Of a stretch of 64,000 nt of DNA, positions 1 to 9,277 are shown in pieces; the first letter of the stretch is position 1; each line of letters opens with the position of its first letter. The DNA is from JdFR-22 sp964534325 (GTDB lineage Archaea > Halobacteriota > Archaeoglobi > Archaeoglobales > Archaeoglobaceae). Both the position numbers and the translations under genes were made by a program. Location of the stretch: positions 1 to 64,000 of the forward strand of contig CAZHOR010000009.1 in NCBI GenBank assembly GCA_964534325.1, in the 5' to 3' direction. Under the pieces are notes generated by a model, which saw only the letters and a list, made by a program, of their open reading frames with translations, was not told where the DNA came from and searched no databases.

Positions 1-860
<860 letters not shown>

Positions 861-867
861 TGGGGGA

Positions 868-889
868 GCACGTGTGGAAAAACACGTGC
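868..889 (-). other. Perfect hairpin just upstream of the 16S 5' end
   Basis: Eight-base arms gcacgtgt (868-875) and acacgtgc (882-889) enclose a six-base loop, 7 bases before the mature 16S end. Archaeal 16S is cut from its precursor at helices formed by flanking sequence. This could be a leader helix, but the long-range 16S processing stem would need the 3' flank, which is not in the window. Confidence 0.6.
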
Positions 890-1112
890 ATAGCGGTACT
901 TAAACGTCCCTACTAACACTGGATATGCCCTGTCAATAGGCCCATATCAGACCGCATCTTCATGCAGTCCTCACTACTACTGATATACCGCGATTAGGAA
1001 TTTATCTACCCGTCATCATGGGCCGAAGCCCTATTCGGGGTACTTGCCGGAAATCGCGGAAACGTAAAGGGAATTTGCTCTTATTCCTTACGTGTCTTAT
1101 CGGTTTTACGTT

Positions 1113-1358
1113 GATATTTAAATATTTTAGTGTTGGGCACCGATTTGTTATGCCCTTTTTGATGCAACTATATGTTATCTCTTCCTGCCTTATAAGCCTT
1201 TTGCTCTTGACCATGTCACACGTCAATATCCGTCTTTAGAAACATGGGAGGCACTATGGTGCTTTTTAGGGTTTTTGGTGCTACTGACATCACTATGTTC
1301 TATGCGATTACTGTATCATTGTCGGTTCTCATCCTGACTTGTGACGGATATTTAAACT
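1113..1358 (-). promoter_or_regulatory. Candidate tandem TATA boxes for the rRNA operon
   Basis: The stretch 861-1456 has no convincing gene. On the minus strand it holds three TATA-like stretches: around 1347-1358 (agtttaaatatcc), 1187-1199 (ggcttataagg) and 1113-1128 (aaatatttaaatatc). All face the 16S gene. Several promoters in series are common before rRNA operons. The exact one in use cannot be told from sequence. Confidence 0.35.
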
Positions 1359-1420
1359 TTTTTCTCCTCGATTTTCAGGGTTTATAATGGAATACAAATT
1401 AGAGAACATTTTTCCCACCG

Positions 1421-1431
1421 AAATATATATA
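1421..1431 (+). promoter_or_regulatory. TATA box with BRE-like ccgaaa, leaderless-type promoter
   Basis: The sequence ccgaaatatatata lies about 25-30 bases before the ATG at 1457. The expected transcription start is close to the start codon, and no Shine-Dalgarno sequence is seen, so the mRNA is probably leaderless. Confidence 0.6.
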
Positions 1432-1456
1432 TTCATATCTCTGGAGCTTCTTTGGA

Positions 1457-2680
1457 ATGACCACCATACAATTTCTAGGAGGATGCAAGGAAGTCGGAAG
1501 GTCTGCAGTGGCAGTGGACTCCATAATGTTAGACTATGGTATGAAGCCTTCCGAACCGCCTGAATATCCTTTTAACGGGGTTTTACCTTCTCACTTGATT
1601 ATCACTCATAGTCACCTTGATCATGTAGGTGTGGCTCCCAACCTCATGGATTATGACCCTATGGTGTATATGACACCCCCTACAAGAGATCTATCTAGTG
1701 TCCTGCTCAAGGACTCCATGAATATTCTGGAGAACCCTCCATATTCCAAAAAACAGTTCAGGCAATTCGAGAGCAATACAGTGGATGTGGGTTATGATAG
1801 ACCAGAACTCATCGACGAGTGGGAAGTGACCTTCTTCAATGCAGGCCACATCCCGGGTAGTGCCACTGTTCATATGTCAAGGGACGTTGATATCCTGTAC
1901 ACTGGAGATATAAGGCTGGAAGAGACCAGATTATTGAATGCGGCAAACACAAATTTTCCCCAAACCGATGTTCTCATTGTGGAGAGCACATATTACGGAA
2001 TCGAACACCCTATCAGAGAGGAGCTGGAAAAGGCCTTTGTCGAATCCGTAAAGGAGACCATCGAAAATGGAGGACATGCAGTGATCCCGGTGTTTGCGGT
2101 AGGAAGAACTCAGGAAATAATTATGATCCTCCAGAAATATGGTATAACCCCCTACGTTGACGGAATGGGTAAAGACGTAGGAAAATTGATCGAGAACTCT
2201 CCGGATTACATCAGGAGTCCCAAGAAGCTTAAAAAAGCTTTGAACAGGAGTATTCCGGTGAAGAAGGGCAAGAGAGAGGACATACTTTCAGAACCTTCAC
2301 CCATCGTCACCACCGCAGGAATGTTGAACGGCGGCCCCGCATTGTTCTACATATCCCGGCTGTATAATGACCCCAAGTCGAAGATACTGCTGACCGGTTA
2401 CCAGGTAGAAGGGACCAACGGCGAATCGGCCCTGAATAAAGGGGTTATGAACCTGGGTATGAGCACGGTCAACCTCAAGATGGGGGTGGAGCAATACGAT
2501 TTCTCCGCCCACGCCGACGATAAACAGCTAAAAGAGCTGGTAGAGTCTGTAGCGAATAAAGGGGCTGAAGTAGTGTTCGCGGTTCACGGGGAAGAAACCG
2601 AAGCGTTCTGCGAATGGATTAAAGAAGAAGTAGGTATTGAAGCATACTCTCCATATAATGGAGAGATCTACGTCATATAA
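1457..2680 (+). CDS. Metallo-beta-lactamase / beta-CASP ribonuclease, aCPSF2-like
   Basis: A 407-residue MBL-fold nuclease of the beta-CASP group, probably a zinc-dependent RNA endo/exonuclease in the cytoplasm. Visible motifs are HSHLDHVG (51-58, metal binding), the aspartate-rich region ILYTGDIR, NAGHIPGS, the beta-CASP insert in the middle, FSAHAD near the C-terminus, and a final VHGE. It lacks the N-terminal KH domains of aCPSF1. The opening FLGGCKEVGRS and the size resemble the shorter archaeal aCPSF2 type more than RNase J. It stands alone behind a leaderless promoter and may act in mRNA turnover or 3' processing. The family call is firm; the subfamily is less sure. Confidence 0.9.
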   Translation: MTTIQFLGGCKEVGRSAVAVDSIMLDYGMKPSEPPEYPFNGVLPSHLIITHSHLDHVGVAPNLMDYDPMVYMTPPTRDLSSVLLKDSMNILENPPYSKKQFRQFESNTVDVGYDRPELIDEWEVTFFNAGHIPGSATVHMSRDVDILYTGDIRLEETRLLNAANTNFPQTDVLIVESTYYGIEHPIREELEKAFVESVKETIENGGHAVIPVFAVGRTQEIIMILQKYGITPYVDGMGKDVGKLIENSPDYIRSPKKLKKALNRSIPVKKGKREDILSEPSPIVTTAGMLNGGPALFYISRLYNDPKSKILLTGYQVEGTNGESALNKGVMNLGMSTVNLKMGVEQYDFSAHADDKQLKELVESVANKGAEVVFAVHGEETEAFCEWIKEEVGIEAYSPYNGEIYVI

Positions 2681-2721
2681 AGCTCTATTCTTTTGTGCTG
2701 TTCTCATTCTTTCTCTTTCAG

Positions 2722-3255
2722 TTATTTCTCTTTCAGCAGTTCAAGGTATGATTCCCGTATGCTCTGCTCTTCGTGGAAACCCAGTCTTTTTGCCAGCCTG
2801 AATATCTGCAGGGTCTTCTCCTCTACGTCTGACTTTTCTCCTTGAAGTTCGATCTCCAGGAACTCTCCCAGATTTTCTACTCTATCTATACAGACAGTGG
2901 CTCCTTCCAGTTCGTATATTCTCCTGTTCTTCACGACTTCTCCAAAAGGTGTGAAACCGAGGTCTTTTAGAAGCTGGATTCCAGACTGGTAGTCATCGAT
3001 ACCTACTTTAACTTCCTCCCTGCTTTTGGTCCTGGAATCCACTTTGGGTCCCTTGTAGGTGACAGTCACACCTTCGTTGTCTTCTCTTATCCTTAACGCC
3101 TCGTCGCTCTCCTTGAAATCCTTCCACGGGGAGTTAAAATATATATCGGACTCTGTTTTCTCTACGATGAACTCTGCAGAATCCTCAATTTTTTCTTCGA
3201 CCTCTTTTATATCTTCAATCCGGAATTTTACCTCCACCTCTATCATTGAACTCAT
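2722..3255 (-). CDS. CYTH domain protein (CyaB-like class IV adenylate cyclase / triphosphatase family)
   Basis: 177 residues with the EVEVKF signature at the N-terminus (ExExK) that defines the CYTH triphosphate tunnel fold. Alternating charged strands follow, including ALRIRED, VTYKGPKVD and CIDRVENLGEFLEIE. Members hydrolyse inorganic or nucleoside triphosphates, or make cAMP. Archaeal members are usually named CyaB, but cyclase activity is rarely shown, so a triphosphatase is equally likely. It is divergent from the FKBP gene, with a 60-bp shared promoter region. The start at 3255 keeps the ExExK motif close to the N-terminus, as in the family. Confidence 0.85.
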   Translation of the reverse strand: MSSMIEVEVKFRIEDIKEVEEKIEDSAEFIVEKTESDIYFNSPWKDFKESDEALRIREDNEGVTVTYKGPKVDSRTKSREEVKVGIDDYQSGIQLLKDLGFTPFGEVVKNRRIYELEGATVCIDRVENLGEFLEIELQGEKSDVEEKTLQIFRLAKRLGFHEEQSIRESYLELLKEK

Positions 3256-3269
3256 TTTATGACACCTAA

Positions 3270-3281
3270 CCTTTATATATC
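3270..3281 (+). promoter_or_regulatory. TATA box for the FKBP gene
   Basis: The box cctttatatatcc lies about 40 bases before the ATG at 3316. A TSS near 3300 leaves a short leader with a good Shine-Dalgarno (tggagg, 3303-3308). Confidence 0.55.
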
Positions 3282-3315
3282 CTTCAGCATTCGGGCCTAA
3301 ATTGGAGGATAATAT

Positions 3316-4170
3316 ATGTCAGCAATTGAAAAAGGTGACTTTGTCAAGATTGGATATACAGCGAAACTCGATGATGGCACTGTAATCGACACCACGGATG
3401 AAGAAGTTGCAAAAGAGAACGGTATCTTCAATGAGAGAGCGACCTACGGAGATATAACCGTTATTGTGGGTGAAAGACAGGTCATAACCGGACTTGACGA
3501 GCAGCTGGAAGGTAAGGAAATCGGTTTCCAGGGAGAGATCGAAGTGCCCTCGGATAAGGCATTTGGAGCATATGACCCGGAGGATAAGGATTATATCAGC
3601 CTCAAGCAGCTGGGTGAGAGACCGAATATAGGACAGAGAGTTCAGGTAGATCAAAAATACGGGTATGTAGAGAGGATCATCGGTAGAAGAGTGATAGTGG
3701 ATTTCAACCATCCATTCGCTGGAAGGGACATCAGTTTCGAGGTTAACATCAAAGAAAAGATAGAGGACCTCAAGGAAAAGATAGATGCCATCTTCCACAT
3801 ATACACCGGACAGCATGTGGATATAGAAATAGAGGACAAGAAGGTCAGAGTAGAGGTACCCAAGGGAGCAGCTCTGGACCAGTACTTCCTCATGGGCAAA
3901 TTCTCCGCATCCAATGCAGTATTCAAGCACCTTGACGTAGAGGAGCTGGAGCTAGTAGAGGTATTCAAGAAACAGGATGAAATGGGGATAGGAACTCAAG
4001 AAGCAGCTGAATCCGGAGAAGCAGGAGAAGCCGCTGAAGTAGCAGAAACTGAAGAAGCAGGTGAATCCCAGGAAGCAGAAGGAACTGAAGTTAGTGAAGT
4101 TAGTGAAGAGGAAGGATCTCAGGCTGAGGAAGGAGAAGAAGCCGCTGAAGCTGAAAAAGAGCAAAGCTGA
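3316..4170 (+). CDS. FKBP-type peptidyl-prolyl isomerase (SlyD-like) with Glu/Ala-rich tail
   Basis: A 284-residue cytoplasmic foldase that speeds proline isomerisation and acts as a chaperone. The FKBP core starts at once (FVKIGYTAKLDDGTVIDTT), with VIVGERQVITGLDEQL and, further on, NHPFAGRDISFEV, the insert-in-flap layout of long archaeal FKBPs. A second domain (about 155-225) follows. The last 60 residues are a low-complexity acidic tail of Glu, Ala, Gly and Ser, much longer than usual. The tail resembles solubility or substrate-repelling tails, but its role is unknown. The Shine-Dalgarno fits the start. Confidence 0.92.
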   Translation: MSAIEKGDFVKIGYTAKLDDGTVIDTTDEEVAKENGIFNERATYGDITVIVGERQVITGLDEQLEGKEIGFQGEIEVPSDKAFGAYDPEDKDYISLKQLGERPNIGQRVQVDQKYGYVERIIGRRVIVDFNHPFAGRDISFEVNIKEKIEDLKEKIDAIFHIYTGQHVDIEIEDKKVRVEVPKGAALDQYFLMGKFSASNAVFKHLDVEELELVEVFKKQDEMGIGTQEAAESGEAGEAAEVAETEEAGESQEAEGTEVSEVSEEEGSQAEEGEEAAEAEKEQS

Positions 4171-4468
4171 CCACAGTTGAATCATTTCAACTTCATTTAA
4201 TCCTTTTTGGATATTCGTTTCAGTTTATTACTGGAATGTTTGGCCTATTGGCTTACTGGCTTATTGTCTCGCTGGTTTATTGGCCCACTGGTCCTCTTAG
4301 TTGGGGTTAACTTGCTTCACCTTTAGCATATCAGAGTTCCTCTCATTTGCACTGCCGTACTGGGAGTGAGGATGTAACTTATTGATTTGACAGTTTATAA
4401 GCCTCTATTTTATCGGTCTAATGGCTTATCAGCAAGTTTTTTATTTTTTAAAAATAAGTAGGAGTTGG
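4171..4468. other. Intergenic stretch with degenerate short repeats
   Basis: No gene is seen. At 4240-4290 a degenerate unit of about ten bases (ttggcttatt, ctggcttatt, ctggtttatt) recurs several times. A TATA-like gtttataagc at 4391-4400 probably drives hypF. Confidence 0.4.
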
Positions 4469-6751
4469 ATGTACGTCATACTTGTAAAAGGTATTGTTCA
4501 AGGTGTAGGATTTCGTCCTTTTGTGTACAGGCTGGCGAAATCCATGGGCCTCAAAGGCCATGTTAAGAATACGGGAGATGGAACTGTAGAGATCTTGATA
4601 GATAGGAATATTGACGAGTTTGTTCAGAGATTAAAGTCGGAGAAACCCCCTATATCGGAGATAGAGTCCGTGGGCATTGAAGAGACCAATGGCAGAGCCG
4701 AAGAATTTACTATAAAGAAGAGTGGGGGTAAGAGCAGGGAATTATCGTTACCCCCTCCGGATGTGGCCACCTGCCAGAACTGTATTGACGAGCTCTTTGA
4801 CCCCCAGGACAGAAGGTATGTGTATCCTTTTATTTCCTGTACCGATTGCGGGATGCGTTTTACCGTTGCCCAACAGCTCCCCTACGATAGGGAGAACACC
4901 ACCTTTGTTGATTACCCTTTTTGCTCTGAATGCAGTGACGAATACTGGGATGTAGAAGATAGAAGGTATTATGCTCAATCCATCGCCTGCCCTAACTGTG
5001 GGCCCCATTACGAGCTTGTATATGGTCAGGAAATAGTCAAGGGTCTTGATGGCATTATCAAGACCGCAGAATTGCTGGATGATGGCAAGATAGTTGCAGT
5101 GAGGGGTATGGGCGGGTATCATATAGCTTCTCTCACTACGGATGACGTGGTATGGGAGTTAAGAGAAACACTTGACAGGCCTCAGCAGCCTTTTGCTATA
5201 ATGGCAAGGGATCTTGAAGCGGTGAGAAATATCGCTTATGTTGACCAGGTAGAAGAGGAAGCTATGACCGATTATACTAGACCGATAACTGTGTTGTGGA
5301 AGAAGAAAGACATGGAAGCTGTTGCACCGGGTTTGGATAAATTGGGAGTAATGCTTCCCTATGCTCCTGTTCACCACATCCTTTTCGAGTATTTAAAGGC
5401 GGACTATCTGGTGTTAACCTCCGCAAATATGCCCGGAGAGCCCATGTTCCTTGAAGACCCCCAGCTTCCGGTTGACGGGGTTTTGAGGCACAACCTGAAG
5501 ATAAATAATCGAACAGATGACTCGGTCATAAAGTTCGTGAACGGAAATAGAATGATGATAAGACGCTCCAGAGGTTACACTCCCAAAACAATACCCCTCG
5601 AATCGAATCTGAATGCTGTAGCATTTGGAGGAGAGCTTTATAATTCCATCTCCATGCTCAAGGATAAAAAGGCGGTGGTCTCTCAATACATCGGCAATAC
5701 ATCCAATTTCAAGACCTACAATGAGTTCTTCAAGCCGGCTTCCCGGTTCTTGACCTCATTTATGAACCTGGACGATGTGGATACCGTCATCTGCGACCCT
5801 CACCCCTTATACAACACCTCAAGCTTTGCAGAGAAGTTCGCTGAGGAGAAGGGTGCCAGAATGATCAAGGTGCAGCACCATTTTGCCCATGCAATGTCCG
5901 TGATGGCCGAAAATAACATGGATAAGGCCACGGCAATAACGGTTGATGGAGTTGGTTATGGGTTCGACGGCAAGATATGGGGCTGTGAGGTATTGAACCT
6001 CGATTTTGACCGGATGCAGTTCGAGAGAGCTGGCAGATTAGAGCTGATAAGGCTCCCTGGAGGAGATTTGGCTGTAAGTTATCCCTTGAGAGCCCTATTT
6101 TCGATTGTCTACGACCATAAAAAGGATTACAACTTGCTTGACGGCTACCAGAAATACCTCAGAAAAGGCGAAAAGTTCGGTCTGTTCGCCAAGCAATTGG
6201 ACTCCAAAATTGCCCTCGCTGAGGCATCATCAGCCGGTAGATATCTTGATGCAATTTCTGCCATGCTGGAGACCTGTCTGGAAAGGACTTACGAGGGTGA
6301 GCCGGCGATGAAGCTGGAGACCATAATGGAGCCAACCGACTCCTACTATGAACCCCAGATTGAGACTGTCAGAGAAGAAGGGCTATATTCTGCTCCTTAT
6401 GTCAGTGAGCCCGGCAGAGAATCTGATGTGATGGTGTTGAACATAGGGGGGGTTATGTGTGACGCCCTGGAAAGATATAATAACGGAGAAAAGAGGGAAA
6501 AGCTGGCTTACCAGCTGGTAGATTACCTGGGTAGAGGAGTTGCCCAAATGGCCGAAAAGGCTGCCAGGAAATCTGGTTCCGATCGTGTGGTTATGAGTGG
6601 GGGTGTAGCTTATAATTCCCACTTCACTCCCATCGTTGAAAACTATCTAAAGGATCGAGGTTTAAGCCTGTATCTCAACAGGGAAGTGGCTGCAGGAGAT
6701 AATGGTATAAGCCTGGGTCAGCTATATATAACCAAGTATCTGGAAGATTAA
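4469..6751 (+). CDS. hypF: Carbamoyltransferase HypF, [NiFe]-hydrogenase maturation
   Basis: HypF makes the carbamoyl group that becomes the cyanide ligands of the [NiFe] site. All modules are present in order: acylphosphatase (VQGVGFRPFVYRLA at the start), two zinc fingers of the CxxC-x18-CxxC type, a YrdC-like domain that makes carbamoyl-adenylate, and a Kae1-like domain (HHFAHAMSV, TVDGVGYGFDGKIWG, VMSGGVAYN). I chose the ATG at 4469 because aggag lies four bases before it and the acylphosphatase domain begins there. An in-frame ATG at 4421 would add 16 residues unlike the family. hypE follows 14 bases later, and the hydrogenase is just downstream. Confidence 0.95.
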   Translation: MYVILVKGIVQGVGFRPFVYRLAKSMGLKGHVKNTGDGTVEILIDRNIDEFVQRLKSEKPPISEIESVGIEETNGRAEEFTIKKSGGKSRELSLPPPDVATCQNCIDELFDPQDRRYVYPFISCTDCGMRFTVAQQLPYDRENTTFVDYPFCSECSDEYWDVEDRRYYAQSIACPNCGPHYELVYGQEIVKGLDGIIKTAELLDDGKIVAVRGMGGYHIASLTTDDVVWELRETLDRPQQPFAIMARDLEAVRNIAYVDQVEEEAMTDYTRPITVLWKKKDMEAVAPGLDKLGVMLPYAPVHHILFEYLKADYLVLTSANMPGEPMFLEDPQLPVDGVLRHNLKINNRTDDSVIKFVNGNRMMIRRSRGYTPKTIPLESNLNAVAFGGELYNSISMLKDKKAVVSQYIGNTSNFKTYNEFFKPASRFLTSFMNLDDVDTVICDPHPLYNTSSFAEKFAEEKGARMIKVQHHFAHAMSVMAENNMDKATAITVDGVGYGFDGKIWGCEVLNLDFDRMQFERAGRLELIRLPGGDLAVSYPLRALFSIVYDHKKDYNLLDGYQKYLRKGEKFGLFAKQLDSKIALAEASSAGRYLDAISAMLETCLERTYEGEPAMKLETIMEPTDSYYEPQIETVREEGLYSAPYVSEPGRESDVMVLNIGGVMCDALERYNNGEKREKLAYQLVDYLGRGVAQMAEKAARKSGSDRVVMSGGVAYNSHFTPIVENYLKDRGLSLYLNREVAAGDNGISLGQLYITKYLED

Positions 6752-6765
6752 GGAGGACGAGTAAA

Positions 6766-7803
6766 ATGATGGTTAGAAAAGAAGATGGTGCAGGCGGAAA
6801 GTATATGGTCGATTTCTTGAGGAAACATATTATCTCTAAATTCAATTCCAGAGTTGGTGAGATATCTCTGGAGGATATGGATGATTCAACTGATTTTCAC
6901 TCTGATTATGTTTTGACCACGGATTCTTATGTGGTCGATCCTGTAGTATTCCCCGGTGGGAGTATAGGCAGTCTGGCCATCTGTGGAACTTGCAATGATA
7001 TGTCGGTTCTGGGTGCTGAGCCGTCATTCCTTTCTCTTTCCCTGATCATACAGGATGGGTTCTCCATCGAGACACTGGAAAAGATTGTGGCTGATATGGA
7101 GTACTGGCTGAAGGAGACGAATGCCAAGGTGATCACTGGGGACACCAAGGTTGTGGAGTCCAATATAGGCATCTTGGTCAATACCTCCGGAGTGGGGTCG
7201 CGGAACGGTCATCTGGATAAGAATCTTGGTGTGGTCAAGGAATACAGGAACTATCCTTTTAACTGGATCAGGGACTCAGGACTTGCACCTGGCGATGCCA
7301 TCATCATCTCAGGAGGGATTGCGGAGCACGGCGCCGCTATAATGTCCAGCAGAGAGGGTCTGGAGTTCGAGATCGATGTCAAGTCAGATGTTTATCCTGT
7401 CTGGCTGTTCGTGAGCAAGGCACTGGAAACTGGGGGTATAACTTCAATGAAGGATCCCACAAGAGGGGGGATTGCAGGAACTCTGAATGAGATGGCAGAA
7501 AAGAGCAACACAGGTGTTCTGGTCGATGAGGAGAGAATACCCATCAGAGAAGATGTCAAGGGCTTCTGCGATGTATTGGGACTGGATTCGATGGCCATGG
7601 CAAACGAAGGAAAAGTCGTGATGGGCGTGTGCTCTGAAGTAGCTGAAGACATTCTGCAGGTTTTGAAGAAAGCAGGTCAAAAGGATGCAGAGATTGTGGG
7701 CTACGCTACTGACGAATTTCAGGAAGTGGTGGTAGAGACCATGGTGGGGACCAAGAAAATACTGCCCAGCCCGGCAGCAGACCCCATTCCTCGTGTATGC
7801 TAA
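6766..7803 (+). CDS. hypE: Hydrogenase maturation protein HypE
   Basis: HypE dehydrates the carbamoyl group, delivered by HypF to its C-terminal cysteine, to a thiocyanate. The protein ends in PIPRVC, the conserved reactive Cys tail. The PurM/AIR-synthase-like ATP domains are visible (ITGDTKVVE, ISGGIAEHGAAIM, TRGGIAGTLNEMA). The length of 345 is normal. An aggagg lies ten bases before the ATG at 6766; a second ATG follows at once. It is translated from the same message as hypF. Confidence 0.96.
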   Translation: MMVRKEDGAGGKYMVDFLRKHIISKFNSRVGEISLEDMDDSTDFHSDYVLTTDSYVVDPVVFPGGSIGSLAICGTCNDMSVLGAEPSFLSLSLIIQDGFSIETLEKIVADMEYWLKETNAKVITGDTKVVESNIGILVNTSGVGSRNGHLDKNLGVVKEYRNYPFNWIRDSGLAPGDAIIISGGIAEHGAAIMSSREGLEFEIDVKSDVYPVWLFVSKALETGGITSMKDPTRGGIAGTLNEMAEKSNTGVLVDEERIPIREDVKGFCDVLGLDSMAMANEGKVVMGVCSEVAEDILQVLKKAGQKDAEIVGYATDEFQEVVVETMVGTKKILPSPAADPIPRVC

Positions 7804-8006
7804 ACATATAATTTTATTTCTTACGTTCTTTACTTATCTTAAACTATAGCTTATTAACCGTTAAAATAAATAGTAGTCGTAGAATAGTAGAATCTAAAGC
7901 ATAGTTGGTCCAGTTGTATCCTAATTATTTTTTCTTATTTTAATTCCTTAGTTTTACTTCGCAATATTTTATATATTTGTTCGCATAGTTTGTACTTGAA
8001 ATAAAT

Positions 8007-8135
8007 ATGAAAACAAATTGGAGATTTTTTGGAATATTTATTACGGCAATATTGGTTGTCCCAATGCTTTTAGTGGTCTTCGCCCAGAACTTCAACCAAA
8101 ATGGCCAAAAAAGTCCAATCCTTTCTAATTCCTGA
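8007..8135 (+). CDS. Possible 42-residue membrane peptide before the hydrogenase operon
   Basis: A short frame from ATG 8007 to TGA 8133-8135 encodes MKTNWRFFGIFITAILVV followed by more hydrophobic residues, then a polar tail ending in SNS. It reads like one membrane segment or an uncleaved signal peptide. A TATA-like attttatatatt at 7966-7977 places the expected start of transcription just before the ATG, so it would be leaderless. No known family is recognised. It could be chance, but the promoter spacing and membrane profile are better than random. Confidence 0.4.
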   Translation: MKTNWRFFGIFITAILVVPMLLVVFAQNFNQNGQKSPILSNS

Positions 8136-8151
8136 TATTATCTTCGAAAGG

Positions 8152-8162
8152 TTTATATATAT
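8152..8162 (+). promoter_or_regulatory. Strong TATA box of the vht hydrogenase operon
   Basis: The box cgaaaggtttatatatattc lies at 8145-8164, with a BRE-like purine stretch in front. TSS is expected near 8185. A strong Shine-Dalgarno (aaggaggtt, 8185-8193) then sits before the vhtG start. Confidence 0.65.
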
Positions 8163-8197
8163 TCAAAGAGTTATGATGATTATAAGGAGGTTGGAGT

Positions 8198-9265
8198 ATG
8201 AACCTTGGAAAATTGAGTAGAAGGAATTTTATGAAAACAGTGGCCGCAATGGGCGCAACAGCTTTCCTGGCAACTTACAAATCAGAAGTAGTAAAAGCTG
8301 TCAATCAAGTGAAAGATTACTGGCACATCAACTGGATAAATGGAGCTTCTTGCTCAGGTTGTACAGTGTCCTTTGCCCAGGTAGCGAACCCCGATTTGAT
8401 ACAAGTTCTTACGGAGATCACTGTTGGCACCTCTGACTTGCCAATAGCTCTACCCGACTACATGGAGACCATCCATCCTGCATCAGGTTCTCTTGCAGAG
8501 AGCCTCAAGGAGAGGTGGGCTAATGGACATGAGGGCAGAAGGATACTGGTAGTCGAAGGCTCCATACAGGACCCTGGATACTGTGTTGTAGCAGGTAAGG
8601 ACTTTAGAGACCACGTTAAGGAAGCGGTAGAACATGCGGATGCAATAGTTGCCGTAGGCCAGTGTGCCACATACGGCGGAATACCAGCTGCAAACCCGGA
8701 TCCAACCGGCGCCAAGAGTCTGACGGATTATCTGGCCGAGATAGGAATTGATAAGCCAGTCATAAACCTTCCCATGTGCCCGGTTAACGGTGAACACGTA
8801 TTGCTTACTCTGGCTGCAGTCATGATAGAGGCACCCATAAATTTGGACAGCCATGGCAGGCCCAAAGCGTTCTTCGGGAAGAATATGCATGACGAGCTCT
8901 GCCCCTATAGACCCTATTACGACAGGGGTGAGTTCATAACCGTACCCGGTGAAGGCGAGGGATGCAGATACAAGATCGGATGTAAGGGACCGGCAACCAA
9001 CACTGACTGTGCCTTGAGGAAGTGGGTTGATGGAACCAGTTATTGTGTAGAAGTAGGAGCACCCTGTATAGGGTGTGCAGAGCCTGGATGGCCTGACGAC
9101 TTCTCACCGTTCTATGCGGAAGTATCCGAAGTACCCACTCTTCTGGGAGTGAACTCAACTATGCTGGGACAGGCATTGCTGGGAGCAACCGCAGCCGGTA
9201 TAGCTGTGCACGGGGTTAAGAAAGCTGCTACTAAAGGAAAGAAGAAAGATGAGGAGGAGAAGTAG
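8198..9265 (+). CDS. vhtG: [NiFe] hydrogenase small subunit, Vht/Vho type
   Basis: The iron-sulfur subunit of a membrane-bound H2-uptake hydrogenase (group 1), 355 residues. A twin-arginine signal (LSRRNFMKTVAAMGA, 6-20) shows export to the outer face. Cluster ligands are visible: C52 and C55 in NGASCSGCTVSF, GQCATYGG, LPMCPVNGEH, the medial/distal set DELCPYRPYYDRGEF, and CVEVGAPCIGCAEPGWP. A hydrophobic segment near the C-terminus (LGQALLGATAAGIAVHG) may anchor it, followed by a Lys/Glu tail. In cytochrome-containing methanogens this enzyme passes electrons through cytochrome b to methanophenazine. It is the first gene of vhtGACD. Confidence 0.96.
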   Translation: MNLGKLSRRNFMKTVAAMGATAFLATYKSEVVKAVNQVKDYWHINWINGASCSGCTVSFAQVANPDLIQVLTEITVGTSDLPIALPDYMETIHPASGSLAESLKERWANGHEGRRILVVEGSIQDPGYCVVAGKDFRDHVKEAVEHADAIVAVGQCATYGGIPAANPDPTGAKSLTDYLAEIGIDKPVINLPMCPVNGEHVLLTLAAVMIEAPINLDSHGRPKAFFGKNMHDELCPYRPYYDRGEFITVPGEGEGCRYKIGCKGPATNTDCALRKWVDGTSYCVEVGAPCIGCAEPGWPDDFSPFYAEVSEVPTLLGVNSTMLGQALLGATAAGIAVHGVKKAATKGKKKDEEEK

Positions 9266-9277
9266 GAGGTGTGTTGA

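Noticed and set aside
4240..4290. Possible CRISPR-like repeats
   Set aside because: The units are about ten bases, degenerate and lack spacers; no cas genes are near.
4421..4468. Longer start for hypF
   Set aside because: The extra 16 residues do not fit the acylphosphatase domain, and the ATG at 4469 has a clear Shine-Dalgarno.
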